NCBI RefSeq assembly: GCF_039634785.1
Contig: NZ_JBBIAB010000019.1
Location: forward strand, 1 to 64,000
Direction: 5' to 3'
DNA from: Tistrella mobilis
GTDB lineage: Bacteria; Pseudomonadota; Alphaproteobacteria; Tistrellales; Tistrellaceae
Length of the DNA stretch: 64,000 nt
Below the pieces are notes generated by a model. That model was given only the letters and a program-made list of their open reading frames with translations, searched no databases and was not told the DNA's origin. Below, in pieces: positions 38,811-46,116 of the stretch (position 1 is its first letter; each line of letters starts with the position of its first letter). Made by a program: the position numbers and the translations under genes.

Positions 38811-39836
38811 ATGACCGCCCTGCCCCAGACCGCGCTACCCGACACGATGACCGCGATCGAGATCACCGCCCCCGGTGGTCCCGAGGTGCTGAAGCCCTGC
38901 ACGCGCCCCGTCCCGCAGCCGGGCCATGGCGAGGTGCTGATCCGGGTTGCCGCCGCCGGCGTCAACAAGCCGGATTCGCTGCAGCGCCAGGGCAACTACC
39001 CCCCGCCGCCCGGTGCCTCGGACATTCCGGGCCTGGAGGTTGCGGGCGTGGTGGTGGCGGCCGGCGACGGCGTCACGCGGGTGAAGCCGGGCGACCGGGT
39101 CTGCGCGCTGGTCACCGGCGGCGGCTATGCGGAATATGTGGCGGCCCCCCAGGAACAGTGCCTGCCGGTGCCGGCGGGGCTGGATCTGGTGAAGGCGGCC
39201 GCCCTGCCCGAGACATATTTCACCGTCTGGACCAATGTCTTCGAGCGCGGCGCGCTGAAGGCGGGCGAACGCCTGCTGGTCCATGGCGGATCCAGCGGCA
39301 TCGGCACCACCGCCATTCAGCTGGCGGCGGCACTGGGCGCCGAGGTCTATGCCACGGCGGGGTCCGACGACAAGTGCCGGGCCTGCGAAGAGCTGGGGGC
39401 GACGCTTGCGATCAATTATCGCACGGCCGATTTCAAGGAAGCGGTCGAGGCCGCGACCGCCGGCGATCCCGGCGTCGACGTGATCCTGGACATGGTCGGC
39501 GGCCCCTATCTGGGCCGCAACCTGCAGCTGCTGCGCCGCGACGGCCGGCTGGTCTATATCGCCTTCCTGCAGGGGCCGAAGACCGAGGTCGACCTGCGGC
39601 CGATCATGATGAAGCGGTTGACGGTCACCGGATCGACCCTCAGGGCCCGGCCGGTGGCCGAGAAGGCGGCGATCGCCGATGCGCTGGCCGAAAAGGTCTG
39701 GCCGCTGATCGAGGCCGGCCGGGTCGGCCCGGTGATCGACAGCGTGATGCCCTTCGACCGCGCGGCCGATGCGCATGCCCGGCTGGACGGCAGCACCCAT
39801 GTCGGCAAGATCGTGCTGAAGGTGGCCGATCTCTGA
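38811..39836 (+). CDS. NAD(P)H:quinone oxidoreductase, zinc-free MDR family
   Basis: A 341-residue medium-chain dehydrogenase/reductase of the quinone oxidoreductase (PIG3-like) type. MTAIEITAPGGPEVLKP starts the catalytic domain; AGVNKPDSLQRQGNYPPPPGASDIPGLEVAG is the PIG3-type substrate loop; the nucleotide loop is LVHGGSSGIGTTAIQLA; GSTLRARPVAEKAAI is also family-typical. Zinc-binding cysteines are absent. Likely reduces quinones with NADPH. The ATG at 38811 gives the standard N-terminus after an ACCGGAGA sequence. Confidence 0.88.
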   Translation: MTALPQTALPDTMTAIEITAPGGPEVLKPCTRPVPQPGHGEVLIRVAAAGVNKPDSLQRQGNYPPPPGASDIPGLEVAGVVVAAGDGVTRVKPGDRVCALVTGGGYAEYVAAPQEQCLPVPAGLDLVKAAALPETYFTVWTNVFERGALKAGERLLVHGGSSGIGTTAIQLAAALGAEVYATAGSDDKCRACEELGATLAINYRTADFKEAVEAATAGDPGVDVILDMVGGPYLGRNLQLLRRDGRLVYIAFLQGPKTEVDLRPIMMKRLTVTGSTLRARPVAEKAAIADALAEKVWPLIEAGRVGPVIDSVMPFDRAADAHARLDGSTHVGKIVLKVADL

Positions 39837-39862
39837 GCCCTTGGCCGCCGGTCACATAAATG

Positions 39863-39900
39863 GCCGCGCGACGGTGCTTGCCTGTCGCGCGGCTTTCGTT
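39863..39900 (+). terminator. Intrinsic terminator after the quinone oxidoreductase
   Basis: GCCGCGCGAC (39863-39872) pairs with GTCGCGCGGC (39884-39893), 10 bp with an 11-base loop, followed by TTTCGTTT. Confidence 0.75.
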
Positions 39901-40013
39901 TAAAGCCGGGGCTTCGCTATAGTCATCGGCACGACCGCCGCCGGGGGCCCATCCCCGAGCCCCCAGCGGGTGCCTGCCAGGCGGTAGCCTGAACAGTTCG
40001 AACGAGGAGCGAC

Positions 40014-40607
40014 ATGGCTGGTCCCCTGATGCCGAAGGCCACCGCCGTCTGGCTGGTCGAGAACACCGCCCTCACCTTCGACCAGATCGCCGAGTTCTGC
40101 AGCCTTCACCCGCTGGAGGTTCAGGGCATCGCCGATGGTGACGTCGCGACCGGCATCGTCGGTCAGGATCCGATCAAGAACGGTCAGCTCACCCCGGAAG
40201 AGGTGACGCGCTGCGAGCGCAACCCGGCGGCGCGGCTGAAGCTGCGCGAGCCGACCGTGCCGCTGATGCGCCGGACCAAGGGCCCGCGCTACACCCCCGT
40301 GGCCAAGCGCCAGGAGCGGCCCGACGCGATCGCCTTCCTGCTCAAGAACCATCCCGAGCTCGACGATGCCCAGGTCTGCAAGCTGCTGGGCACGACCAAG
40401 CAGACGGTGAACGCGGTCCGCAACCGGACCCACTGGAACAGCCCCAACATCAAGCCGCGCGATCCCGTGCTGCTGGGCCTGTGCACCCAGACCGACCTGA
40501 ACCGCGAGCTGGCCATCCGCCGGCTGAACCGCGACCCCAACGAGCAGATCCCCGAACCGATGCAGTTCGACGAGGATGACGATCACGGCTACAACGACGA
40601 CTATTGA
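40014..40607 (+). CDS. trcR: TrcR/DUF1013 cell-cycle transcriptional regulator
   Basis: A 197-residue protein of the alphaproteobacterial DUF1013 family, described as the cell-cycle regulator TrcR. The N-terminal segment PLMPKATAVWLVENTALTFDQIA is followed by a helix-turn-helix-like FCSLHPLEVQGIADGDV. The middle has RPDAIAFLLKNHPELDDAQVCKLLGTTKQTVNAVRN, a second HTH-like unit. The tail is acidic (DEDDDHGYNDDY). Family conservation is high and largely restricted to Alphaproteobacteria. A TATAGT lies about 90 bp upstream. It is monocistronic, ended by a shared hairpin. Confidence 0.9.
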   Translation: MAGPLMPKATAVWLVENTALTFDQIAEFCSLHPLEVQGIADGDVATGIVGQDPIKNGQLTPEEVTRCERNPAARLKLREPTVPLMRRTKGPRYTPVAKRQERPDAIAFLLKNHPELDDAQVCKLLGTTKQTVNAVRNRTHWNSPNIKPRDPVLLGLCTQTDLNRELAIRRLNRDPNEQIPEPMQFDEDDDHGYNDDY

Positions 40608-40628
40608 GCCGTCGACGGCCGGGCTTTT

Positions 40629-40664
40629 CAGACGGGCGGCACCTTCGCGGGTGCCGCCCGTCTG
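40629..40664. terminator. Shared terminator hairpin between convergent genes
   Basis: A perfect 15-bp stem (CAGACGGGCGGCACC, 40629-40643; GGTGCCGCCCGTCTG, 40650-40664) is followed on the plus side by GTTTAT. It ends trcR and probably the opposing TPR gene. Confidence 0.7.
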
Positions 40665-40682
40665 GTTTATGGCTGATCCGGT

Positions 40683-42101
40683 TTATGCGCCAGGCTCCCA
40701 AAGCCGCACGGCCCGCCAGCCGGTGCGGCCCCTTTTGTCGGTGCGCCGGATCGCAAGGCAGCTCCGGCCCGGCCAGCTGCCGATCGCGATCCCGGCCGCA
40801 AGATCGGGTGGCACGAAGACATCGCCCCCGGGGCTGCGCAGAAAGGCGAAGGCCTGATCCTCCTGGCGGTCCAGCACACCGGTGAAGCGCTCGCACAAGC
40901 CCGGCAGCGTGTCGGCCGCAGAGGGGCGCCAGTCGATCGCCGGCCCGTCGGCCGTGGCATGGCCCACCTCCACCACCGTACCCGGCGGCAGCGTCCTGAT
41001 CGCCGGAAACCGGCCATGGGGCAGAACGAAGCCGCTGGTCACACCGGTCGCCACATAGCTCAACGCCTTGGCCGTGTTGACATGGTCGATCACGCCCGGG
41101 CTGTAGCCGAGATTTGCCCGTTCCAACCCGCGCAGCAGCGCCTCGGCTTCGGCATCGACCGGGGCCGGCGCACGCGGTACCGCGGCGGCGAACCAGTCGG
41201 CCGCGCAGAAGGCCGCCAGGTCCGGCGGGATGCGATAGCCGTGCTGCTCGCGATACCGCGTCGCCTGGCGCAGCTGTTCCGCCGCCTCGTCGAAGCGGCT
41301 GTCGAGCGCCAGCAGCCGGGCCAGGCGGATGCGCAGCTGGCCCAGCTCCTGTTCCTCGCGGGCAAGACGGGTCGCATGGATCAGGCAGATCAGGGCATCG
41401 CTCCGCGCGCCGGCCTCTTCCAGGATCTCGCCCAGCAGACCCCAGACCCAGGCCGCCCGCCCCTGACGGCGCAGCACCGGGATCAGGCGGCGGCTCGCCG
41501 GGGCGGTCTCGCCATCGGCGAGGTGCAGCCTGCTGCGGTAATAGTTCAGCCATTGATCGTCGGGTGCGCCCTCCAGCGCCCGGTCCAGAACCTCCCGCCC
41601 CCAGGCCAGGGATGCCGCCTCCGGGCCTTCGGCGCCGGCCTTCGCCACCGTGGCACGACAGACCGCCCGGACGAAGCGGGTGCGCAGATCATCGAGCTTG
41701 CGGCCGGTCTCGTCGACGAAGGGCTTGTGGTCGTCCCAGGTGAAATCGTCGATGCCGGCCCAGTGGGCGAAGGACAGGAAGTCGGGCCAGACGCCCGAAA
41801 CCTTGCCGGCCAGACGCAGGACCTGCGAAAAGGCGCTGTCGCGCCGGAGCGGATCGGCCATGCGTGAGAATTCGCGCAAGGTCGGCGAAATCTCAGCATG
41901 AAGCGCCGTGGGGGAGAGACGCCCGGCCTCGTGCGCATCCACCGCCTGTCGGATCCGGTCGTAGAGCACCCAGGCATAGGCGCGCAGCAGCCAGATGTCG
42001 GGGGCACCCTCGCCCGCCCCGGCATGGGCGCGGCGCGCCAGATCCAGCGCCTCGGCCTGGCGGCCCTGGCGGCGCAGGGCGAAAATCTCCCGCGCGCTCA
42101 T
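40683..42101 (-). CDS. TPR-like helical protein coupled to a RecD-like helicase
   Basis: A 472-residue soluble protein I cannot assign by function. Residues about 1-330 look like tandem helical repeats of the TPR type (EIFALRRQGRQAEALDLARRA; WLLRAYAWVLYDRI; WLNYYRSRLHLADGE; LLGEILEEAGARSDALICLIHATRL; LARLLALDSRFDEAAEQLRQA). The final about 110 residues are strand-rich (TSGFVLPHG, PPGTVVEVGHAT, GDVFVPPDLAAGIAIGSW), perhaps an OB-like fold. The start is fixed: ATG at 42101 overlaps the helicase stop (ATGA). Helical-repeat partners of helicases occur in conflict systems such as TOTE, a comparison made from memory. A regulatory or substrate-recognition partner is the inference. Confidence 0.7.
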   Translation of the reverse strand: MSAREIFALRRQGRQAEALDLARRAHAGAGEGAPDIWLLRAYAWVLYDRIRQAVDAHEAGRLSPTALHAEISPTLREFSRMADPLRRDSAFSQVLRLAGKVSGVWPDFLSFAHWAGIDDFTWDDHKPFVDETGRKLDDLRTRFVRAVCRATVAKAGAEGPEAASLAWGREVLDRALEGAPDDQWLNYYRSRLHLADGETAPASRRLIPVLRRQGRAAWVWGLLGEILEEAGARSDALICLIHATRLAREEQELGQLRIRLARLLALDSRFDEAAEQLRQATRYREQHGYRIPPDLAAFCAADWFAAAVPRAPAPVDAEAEALLRGLERANLGYSPGVIDHVNTAKALSYVATGVTSGFVLPHGRFPAIRTLPPGTVVEVGHATADGPAIDWRPSAADTLPGLCERFTGVLDRQEDQAFAFLRSPGGDVFVPPDLAAGIAIGSWPGRSCLAIRRTDKRGRTGWRAVRLWEPGA

Positions 42102-44221
42102 GCGCCGCGTCCGATCCGGTCGGTCATCAAGCGGCGCAGATCGTCGCACAGCCCGCCGGTCGCCCCCGGGCCGCCCACTTCCTGAACCGCCGTCCAGTTC
42201 TGGCGGGCATCGTGGATGACATCGATCTCGCCCCTGCGGGTGGCATCGGCGAGCGCGATGCGCAGGCGATAGGGCATCGGCTTCTGGCCGGTGCGCCGGA
42301 TGGAGGTCCCCGCCAGCGCCGCATCCAGTTCGACGAGGAAATCCCGGATGAAGGCCGGCTGTCCACCTTCGGCCGTGCCGTCCGCCGCCGGCCGGAAGGC
42401 CGCGAGCGCCTCCTCAGCAAGTGCGGCATCCCCGCCGCCCGGCGCCATGCCGGCCCGGCCGGGCTGGAACTTTCCGTTGTAATGATACTGCACCATGACC
42501 CGCCGGCCCTCGCGGGCCAGGGTGTAGCGCTCGCAATACTGAAGATGCTGCAGGCCGTCGATCGTGATGCCCCGGGCCGCCCAGAAGGCGCGCAGCCGGC
42601 GGTGGACCGGCATCAGCGGGGCGGCGGCAGCGGGAAAGGACAGGCGATGCCAGTCGGGATCCGCCCGCGGATCCTCGGCCGGGCCATCGGCCGTGGCCGC
42701 CGGTGCCGGATCGGGTGCCCAGATATCCGCCGGGCCGAAATCGGGCGGGTTGACCAGGATCAGCCGGCCCACCGCCCGGGTGACGGCGGTATAGGCCCAG
42801 CGGAAGAAGGCCGGGTTGCGCTGGCCGCGGCCGGGGGCGAAATGGACCAGAACCGTCTGCCACTCCCCGCCCTGCGCCTTGTGGCAGGTCATCGCATAGC
42901 CGTATTTGACCTGGAGCGCGTTGACATAGGGGTCTTCGACGATCGCCTGCCGGAAGGCCGCAGATTTCGGAGACAGATCCGGATGGCGGGTGCGGAAATG
43001 GACCAGCAGGGCCCGCTGTTCCAGCGGGGCAAGATCGCGCCCCGGCTGGTCGAGCAGGTTTTCGAGCAGCAGACAGCGGGTGCGGACGACCGTCCCGTCG
43101 CCCTCGCGATGCGCCACCACCGCTTGCCGGAAGCGCAGGGTGATCAGATGGCCGCCGGCCAGCGGCACCGGCACGGTCTCGGCCGTCTGGTCGACCGACA
43201 GCACCTTCACCACATCGCCGTTGCTGAGGCCATGGCGGCGCGAATTGCGGTTGACCAGCAGCGTGTCACCCGGCTGCGCCGGCAGGGCGGCATCCCCCCA
43301 CAGCCGTTCGCGGACACTGCGATTATAGTCGAGCGCGGTGGCGTTGGAGGCGACCACGGCCACCACCTGGTCGCGCGCATGAATGCCGCCCACGATCAGC
43401 CCGACGGCACCGGCGGCACCCACCTCCACGATCTCTGTGGCATCGGGCCTGAGCGAGAGGGTATCGAACCGCCCGGCCGCCAGCGCCTCGCGGATCCGGG
43501 TCGCCCGGTTCAGGATGGCGCTGCCCTCGGCCTGACGCAGCACCACCGCCAGATCGAAACCGGCGACCTGCAGCCCGAAGGTCGCGGCCAGATAACCGGC
43601 ATCGAGCGCGGGCGAGGTTTCCTCCCCCACCGGCGGCAGCTGGGCGGGGTCGCCGACGAAGAGCAGTTTCGCCAGCCGGTCCCCCGCGCGCCCCGGTCGC
43701 CGCATGCGGCAGAAGGCAATCAGATCGGCCAGCAACCGGCCTGAACCGAAGCGCAGCAGATCGCCCTGCATCTCGCGATCGCCGACCATCGAGGCCTCGT
43801 CGACCACGATCAGCGGGGCGACCGCCTCCTCGCCCTGCAGCGGAAAGATCATCCTGAGGCCGGGATCGGTCTCGGAGACCGCGTCTTCGTTCACCTCGAT
43901 GCGGTCGAGGGCATAGATCGCACGGTGGATGGTCACGGCCGTGGCCGCCTCGCCACCGGCCATCCGGCCGACCTTGTGGGTAAGGATCCGTGCGGCCCGC
44001 CCCGTGGGGGCGACAAGGGCCGGTGACAGGTTCCGTGCCGCCAGACGGCCGACCAGGGCCGCGATCAGCGCCGTCTTGCCGGTGCCGGCCCCGCCCCGCA
44101 GGATGAAGGCATCCAGCCCGTCATCCCGCAGGAAGCCCTCGATCGCATCGAGCGCCGCCGCCTGATCCGGTGTCAGTCTGATGGGCGTCGCGTCGCTCGG
44201 TCTGGTCATCTCGCCTGTCAT
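42098..44221 (-). CDS. SF1 RecD/Pif1-like helicase with unassigned C-terminal extension
   Basis: A 707-residue ATPase. Motif I is RGGAGTGKTAL (43-52), motif Ia APTGRAARIL, motif II LIVVDEASMV (Asp141-Glu142), motif III GDPAQLPPVG (190-199), motif V TCHKAQGGEW (445-454) and motif VI YTAVTRA (477-483). These place it in SF1B, like RecD2 and Pif1. Residues about 500-707 form an extension (AFWAARGITIDGLQHLQYCERYTLAREG...) that I do not recognise. It is neither RecD of RecBCD (no recB/recC) nor AddA/B. I chose the ATG at 44221; ATG 44209 is also possible. The coupled TPR gene follows. Confidence 0.85.
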   Translation of the reverse strand: MTGEMTRPSDATPIRLTPDQAAALDAIEGFLRDDGLDAFILRGGAGTGKTALIAALVGRLAARNLSPALVAPTGRAARILTHKVGRMAGGEAATAVTIHRAIYALDRIEVNEDAVSETDPGLRMIFPLQGEEAVAPLIVVDEASMVGDREMQGDLLRFGSGRLLADLIAFCRMRRPGRAGDRLAKLLFVGDPAQLPPVGEETSPALDAGYLAATFGLQVAGFDLAVVLRQAEGSAILNRATRIREALAAGRFDTLSLRPDATEIVEVGAAGAVGLIVGGIHARDQVVAVVASNATALDYNRSVRERLWGDAALPAQPGDTLLVNRNSRRHGLSNGDVVKVLSVDQTAETVPVPLAGGHLITLRFRQAVVAHREGDGTVVRTRCLLLENLLDQPGRDLAPLEQRALLVHFRTRHPDLSPKSAAFRQAIVEDPYVNALQVKYGYAMTCHKAQGGEWQTVLVHFAPGRGQRNPAFFRWAYTAVTRAVGRLILVNPPDFGPADIWAPDPAPAATADGPAEDPRADPDWHRLSFPAAAAPLMPVHRRLRAFWAARGITIDGLQHLQYCERYTLAREGRRVMVQYHYNGKFQPGRAGMAPGGGDAALAEEALAAFRPAADGTAEGGQPAFIRDFLVELDAALAGTSIRRTGQKPMPYRLRIALADATRRGEIDVIHDARQNWTAVQEVGGPGATGGLCDDLRRLMTDRIGRGA

Positions 44222-44306
44222 CGCATTCCGGTCGGCCCCAGCATAGTCGCCGGACGGGGCGGCGGGGAAGCTGCGTGACACGAAATCGAGCGCAGGTGAC
44301 CACGCG

Positions 44307-45572
44307 TCAGGCCGGCAGCGCCGCGCGCCCCGGGCGCAGATCCCGGCCGCGCGGCCGCGCGAGGGTGAGCACGATCAGCACCGCCACTCCCGACAGGGCG
44401 GCGGCCCCATACCAGAGCCCGGCATAGTCGCCGGTTGCGGCGAAGATGCGCCCGCCCGCCCAGGCGCCGAGCGCGGCGCCGAGCGAATGGCCGGCCGAAA
44501 GCAGCCCCATGGCCAGACCCATCCGGTGCAGCCCCAGACGGTCGGCGACCAGCCCGGCCGTGGGGGCGACGGTCGAATAGTCGAACAGGCCGAACAGCAC
44601 CGCGAAGATCAGCAGCAGGCCGTAATCGTCGCCGATGAACACCAGCAGCACCAGCGCCGCCGCCCGGCCGGCATAGATCACCGCCAGCAGCCGGCCGCGA
44701 TCGATCCGGTCCCCCAGATGGCCCGCCAGGATCATGCCACCCAGATTGACCGCGCAAAGCACGCCATAGGCCGTGGCCGAGGGCAGCGGCGGAAAGCCGC
44801 AGAGTGCGGCATAGGGCATCAGATGCACCTCGATCACGCCCGAGGTGGTGATGCCGCAGATGAAAAAGCTCCAGAACAGCGCGTGGAAGACCGGGTTGGT
44901 GGCCAGGAAGCCGATCCGCCGGCCCATGGGCTCGACAGCCGGTGCCGCACCCCCAGGGGCCGCCGCCGCGGCACGGGCGCGGGGCAGCAGCACGAAGGCC
45001 GCCACGGCCGCCACGCCGGCCGCTATGGCGAGACCGATGAAGCCGGTGCGCCAGTCATCCGCCGTCATCCAGACCGACAGGATCGGCACCAGGGCAAGCT
45101 GCCCGGCCGTGGCGCCGGCGGTCGCGATGCCGGTGGCGAAGCCGCGTCGGGCGGCCGGCACCATCAGCGCCACCGCGGTCGCCACCACATGGGTCGCCAC
45201 CGCGCCGAAACCGATGCCGCCCACCACCGAAAAGGCCAGGATCAGCATCACCGGCCCGTCGGCCAGAGAGATCAGCCCGGCCGCGGCGGCCACCATCACC
45301 AGCCCGGCACCCAGCAGGCGGCGGGGGCCATGGCTGTCGGTCAGAAGGCCGGCGGTCGGCGCCAGCAGGGCCATCACCACCAGGGCGAGCGCGCCGGCAT
45401 TGGACACCTCGGTCCGGCTCCAGCCTTCCGCCTGTTCCCAGACCGGCATGGCAAGGCCCAGCGCCGCGCGGGTCGAGAAGGCGAGGCCGAGCGACAGGAA
45501 ACCGATGATCACGACGGTCCAGGCAGCCAGGCCGAAACCGGGCTGACGCGGCAATGGAGAGGCGGCGGACAT
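44307..45572 (-). CDS. Major facilitator superfamily transporter
   Basis: A 421-residue permease with 12 hydrophobic segments. The loop between helices 2 and 3 reads GLLTDSHGPRRLLGAG (the MFS G-x-x-x-D-R/G-x-G-R-R motif) and its repeat AGHLGDRIDRGRLLAV lies in the second half. It resembles MCT/oxalate-formate antiporter-like MFS proteins, but the substrate is not predictable. The ATG at 45572 was preferred over one at 45611. It lies 85 bp upstream of the helicase on the same strand, so co-transcription is possible. Confidence 0.85.
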   Translation of the reverse strand: MSAASPLPRQPGFGLAAWTVVIIGFLSLGLAFSTRAALGLAMPVWEQAEGWSRTEVSNAGALALVVMALLAPTAGLLTDSHGPRRLLGAGLVMVAAAAGLISLADGPVMLILAFSVVGGIGFGAVATHVVATAVALMVPAARRGFATGIATAGATAGQLALVPILSVWMTADDWRTGFIGLAIAAGVAAVAAFVLLPRARAAAAAPGGAAPAVEPMGRRIGFLATNPVFHALFWSFFICGITTSGVIEVHLMPYAALCGFPPLPSATAYGVLCAVNLGGMILAGHLGDRIDRGRLLAVIYAGRAAALVLLVFIGDDYGLLLIFAVLFGLFDYSTVAPTAGLVADRLGLHRMGLAMGLLSAGHSLGAALGAWAGGRIFAATGDYAGLWYGAAALSGVAVLIVLTLARPRGRDLRPGRAALPA

Positions 45573-45726
45573 GGGGCGGGAGGCTCCGCGAGAGATGAAA
45601 CTGCGCGGCATTTAGCCGCGGCGGGCAAGCTTCGTCATCATCTCAATGCCGGCCGCGATCCCATACCCCCGTCCATCTTCGGGCAAGGCGAAGCCCAACT
45701 TGCCCTCGGCCCCCGTCGCATCACGC

Positions 45727-45762
45727 AAAAAAGGCCGGCCGATCAACCGCTGATCGGCCGGC
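45727..45762 (-). terminator. Intrinsic terminator on the minus strand without an associated gene
   Basis: Perfect 12-bp arms (45734-45745 and 45751-45762) with a five-base loop are followed on the minus strand by CTTTTTTG. The nearest gene on the right is on the plus strand, so the terminator has no known gene to serve. Confidence 0.8.
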
Positions 45763-45868
45763 TAACTCCCGGAAACGAGCCGCGGCGGGGACGAAGGAGA
45801 TGGCCGCGACAGAATGATCATGTCGTTCTATGAGTGAACACGCAAGTAGATTTTTTCTTTGGCTTATT
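45727..45868 (-). ncRNA. Candidate small RNA, about 140 bases
   Basis: A TATAAT (45870-45875 on the minus strand) precedes, and a strong intrinsic terminator closes, a segment with no protein gene. The -35 is poor (CATCAC at 17 bp). The middle contains CUCC-rich single-stranded stretches (ATCTCCTTCG) able to pair with ribosome-binding sites, a feature of some regulatory RNAs. A 19-codon frame (MIILSRPSPSSPPRLVSGS) is present but lacks a ribosome-binding site. Confidence 0.4.
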
Positions 45869-46116
45869 CATTATAATTTAATTTCAAGATATGTGATGCA
45901 TGAATGCTGTGATCCGGCCCCTCCCGCGGACGCATGTCTGCAGGGGCGGCCGGCCCCCCGACCATCGGAGGGGGTCCACACCCTTGACTTGAACCATGTT
46001 TTACCCGATCAACTCTTTCAACGGGACCCGGTGGGAAATTACGCGGACGATGGCCCGGGCATCCCGATAATTATTGCATCCAGGCGCAAGCCGTCCGCAG
46101 CCAGGGGGAAACGACC

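Larger units (their letters stand above)
45573..46116. other. Intergenic region containing a possible small RNA and an AT-rich core
   Basis: The 544 bp between the MFS gene and the acyl-CoA synthetase contain no clear protein gene. Between 45835 and 45905 GC content drops well below 40 percent. The left part holds an intrinsic terminator on the minus strand, and the right part is the leader of the synthetase. Confidence 0.5.

Noticed and set aside
42098-44221. RecD subunit of RecBCD or AddAB
   Set aside because: No recB/recC or addA/addB neighbours, and the C-terminal extension and coupled TPR gene do not fit those complexes.
45785-45845. 19-codon leader-peptide-like frame on the minus strand (MIILSRPSP...)
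   Set aside because: No ribosome-binding site and no run of regulatory codons; more likely part of an untranslated RNA.
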